Positions 6,027-6,633 of a stretch of 6,633 nucleotides of DNA are shown here, in pieces; position 1 is the first letter of the stretch; every line of letters starts with the position of its first letter. The notes under the pieces are model-generated. The model had not been told where the DNA came from. It did not search any database and saw only the letters and a list, made by a program, of their open reading frames with translations. The DNA comes from Rhodospirillaceae bacterium (GTDB lineage Bacteria > Pseudomonadota > Alphaproteobacteria > UBA8366): the NCBI GenBank assembly GCA_002711555.1, contig PARQ01000002.1, positions 47,027 through 53,659 on the forward strand, given 5' to 3'. The translations under genes were made by a program, and so were the position numbers.

Positions 6027-6413
6027 TTAAAGGTTTTTGTCGATGCGTTTCCAGTAACTATCCTTCACTGCAATTTTACCATCCCGGAATGTGTAAATAT
6101 CTATGCCTCGTTGATCAACTAAGGTACCGTCGTTCATTTCTCCAGTAGCACGGAAACAGCCAAACACTTTTTCTCCGGTAAAATGGATGGATGTTTCGGA
6201 AAATCTCATTTCTTTGGTAGCAAGATCACGCTCTTGTAGAGCTGCGCGAACCTCATCTTTCCCGCTGACAACCTTTCCATCAGGTGCGTTCGGGCCCTCA
6301 GCAAGTCGCCACTGAAAATCCTCGGTTACACATTCCAAAATACCTTCAATATCGCCTTGATTAAAAGCTTTGCCGAAGTGCCGCAACAATCTCATAGCTT
6401 TCTCTTGGTCCAT
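6027..6413 (-). CDS. NTF2-like fold protein, SnoaL-type
   Basis: A 128-residue soluble protein with no signal peptide or membrane segment. The layout is typical of SnoaL-like/nuclear transport factor 2 family proteins. An N-terminal helix pair with FNQGDIEGILECVTEDFQW (17-35) is followed by a short G.V.SGKDEV element (46-55), then beta strands ending in the signature GIDIYTFRDGKI..KDSYWK (about 103-122). Members include polyketide cyclases, epoxide-hydrolase-like enzymes and many proteins without a known reaction. Nothing here fixes the substrate. It shares only the fold with the gene at 2696, not obvious sequence identity. The start is the only suitable ATG before the first helix, but no strong Shine-Dalgarno precedes it (GGTAAATTAAAATG on the minus strand). 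Confidence 0.85.
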   Translation of the reverse strand: MDQEKAMRLLRHFGKAFNQGDIEGILECVTEDFQWRLAEGPNAPDGKVVSGKDEVRAALQERDLATKEMRFSETSIHFTGEKVFGCFRATGEMNDGTLVDQRGIDIYTFRDGKIAVKDSYWKRIDKNL

Positions 6414-6470
6414 TTTAATTTACCATTCTTGCTTAATTAAAAAAGTTATTGGGAACCAATATATCCATTT

Positions 6471-6485
6471 TAATGACCGTAATTA
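6471..6485. promoter_or_regulatory. Imperfect palindrome upstream of the SnoaL-like gene
   Basis: TAATGACCGTAATTA matches its reverse complement at 12 of 15 positions and lies about 58-72 nt before the start of the 6413 gene, in its likely promoter region. On the minus strand the neighbourhood reads TGATAATTACGGTCATTA. Its first seven bases fit half of a Fur-type 7-1-7 repeat, but the second half fits poorly. It may be an operator, or chance in AT-rich DNA. Confidence 0.2.
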
Positions 6486-6550
6486 TCATAATGAAAAATT
6501 TTTTATCGAGGAAAAGTTCGGCTCTCTAGCGAGTTATTTGGCTAACATCG

Positions 6551-6633
6551 TCATTCCTGTGTATGCGCCTTTCCCATTCGTATTATATCCATAAGTTCGG
6601 TAATATTATCCAGACTTTCTAGTTTCTCAACGA
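6551..6633 (-). CDS. Possible C-terminal end of a gene running off the right edge
   Basis: On the minus strand a frame is open from the window edge to a TGA at 6553-6551, encoding 26 residues (VEKLESLDNITELM, then DIIRMGKAHTQE). The composition is protein-like, with an amphipathic helical look. Twenty-six codons is short enough to arise by chance, and I recognise no family. If real, it is co-directional with the SnoaL-like gene 137 nt downstream. Confidence 0.3.
   Translation of the reverse strand, partial: VEKLESLDNITELMDIIRMGKAHTQE

Noticed and set aside
6370..6594. 74-codon plus-strand open frame overlapping the start of the SnoaL-like gene
   Set aside because: It overlaps the 5' end and promoter of a well-supported gene on the other strand, has AT-driven Ile/Asn/Tyr/Phe-rich composition and no ribosome binding site.
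1..6633. A novel defence, mobile or biosynthetic system
   Set aside because: All well-supported genes are housekeeping or small stand-alone families. No nuclease-ATPase pairing beyond RecQ, no reverse transcriptase, integrase, repeat array or toxin-antitoxin arrangement is present.

Overview
The window looks like chromosomal DNA from an AT-leaning alphaproteobacterium, possibly a marine or uncultured Rhodospirillales-like lineage. Three features suggest this. First, murA is followed directly by a DUF2948 gene, a pairing I associate with Alphaproteobacteria. Second, the dCTP deaminase is the roughly 184-residue form starting MSIMPDSWI and ending QRGVTLPRL. Third, a small Lys/Arg-rich protein lies upstream. 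I cannot place it below class with confidence. No transposase, integrase, phage gene, CRISPR array or toxin-antitoxin pair is visible.

Layout, left to right. A cupin-fold protein with three candidate metal-binding histidines (88-612, +) converges on a full-length RecQ helicase (2538-700, -), with a 10-bp inverted repeat between them. RecQ is divergent from a small NTF2-like/DUF4440-type protein (2696-3076, +). That gene ends 9 nt before the 3' end of tRNA-Thr(GGU), which lies on the minus strand (3160-3086). After the tRNA comes a plus-strand run of four genes: a 49-residue basic protein (3293-3442), dcd (3551-4105), murA (4187-5461) and a DUF2948 gene (5465-5896). Only murA and DUF2948 are tightly coupled, with 3 nt between them. 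The last complete gene is a second, unrelated NTF2-like protein (6413-6027, -). Beyond it, a short open frame running off the right edge on the minus strand may be the C-terminus of another gene.

Functionally these are mostly housekeeping genes: DNA repair (RecQ), pyrimidine deoxynucleotide supply (Dcd), the first committed step of peptidoglycan synthesis (MurA) and Thr decoding. Around them are small proteins of uncertain function (the cupin, two NTF2-fold proteins, DUF2948 and the basic peptide). I do not see a new multi-gene system. The observations worth a second look are modest: start-site corrections for dcd and murA, a small gene hidden inside an ORF antisense to a tRNA, a RecQ with a substituted aromatic-rich loop, a very short recQ leader, and a murA-DUF2948 pair without the hisD neighbour I would expect.
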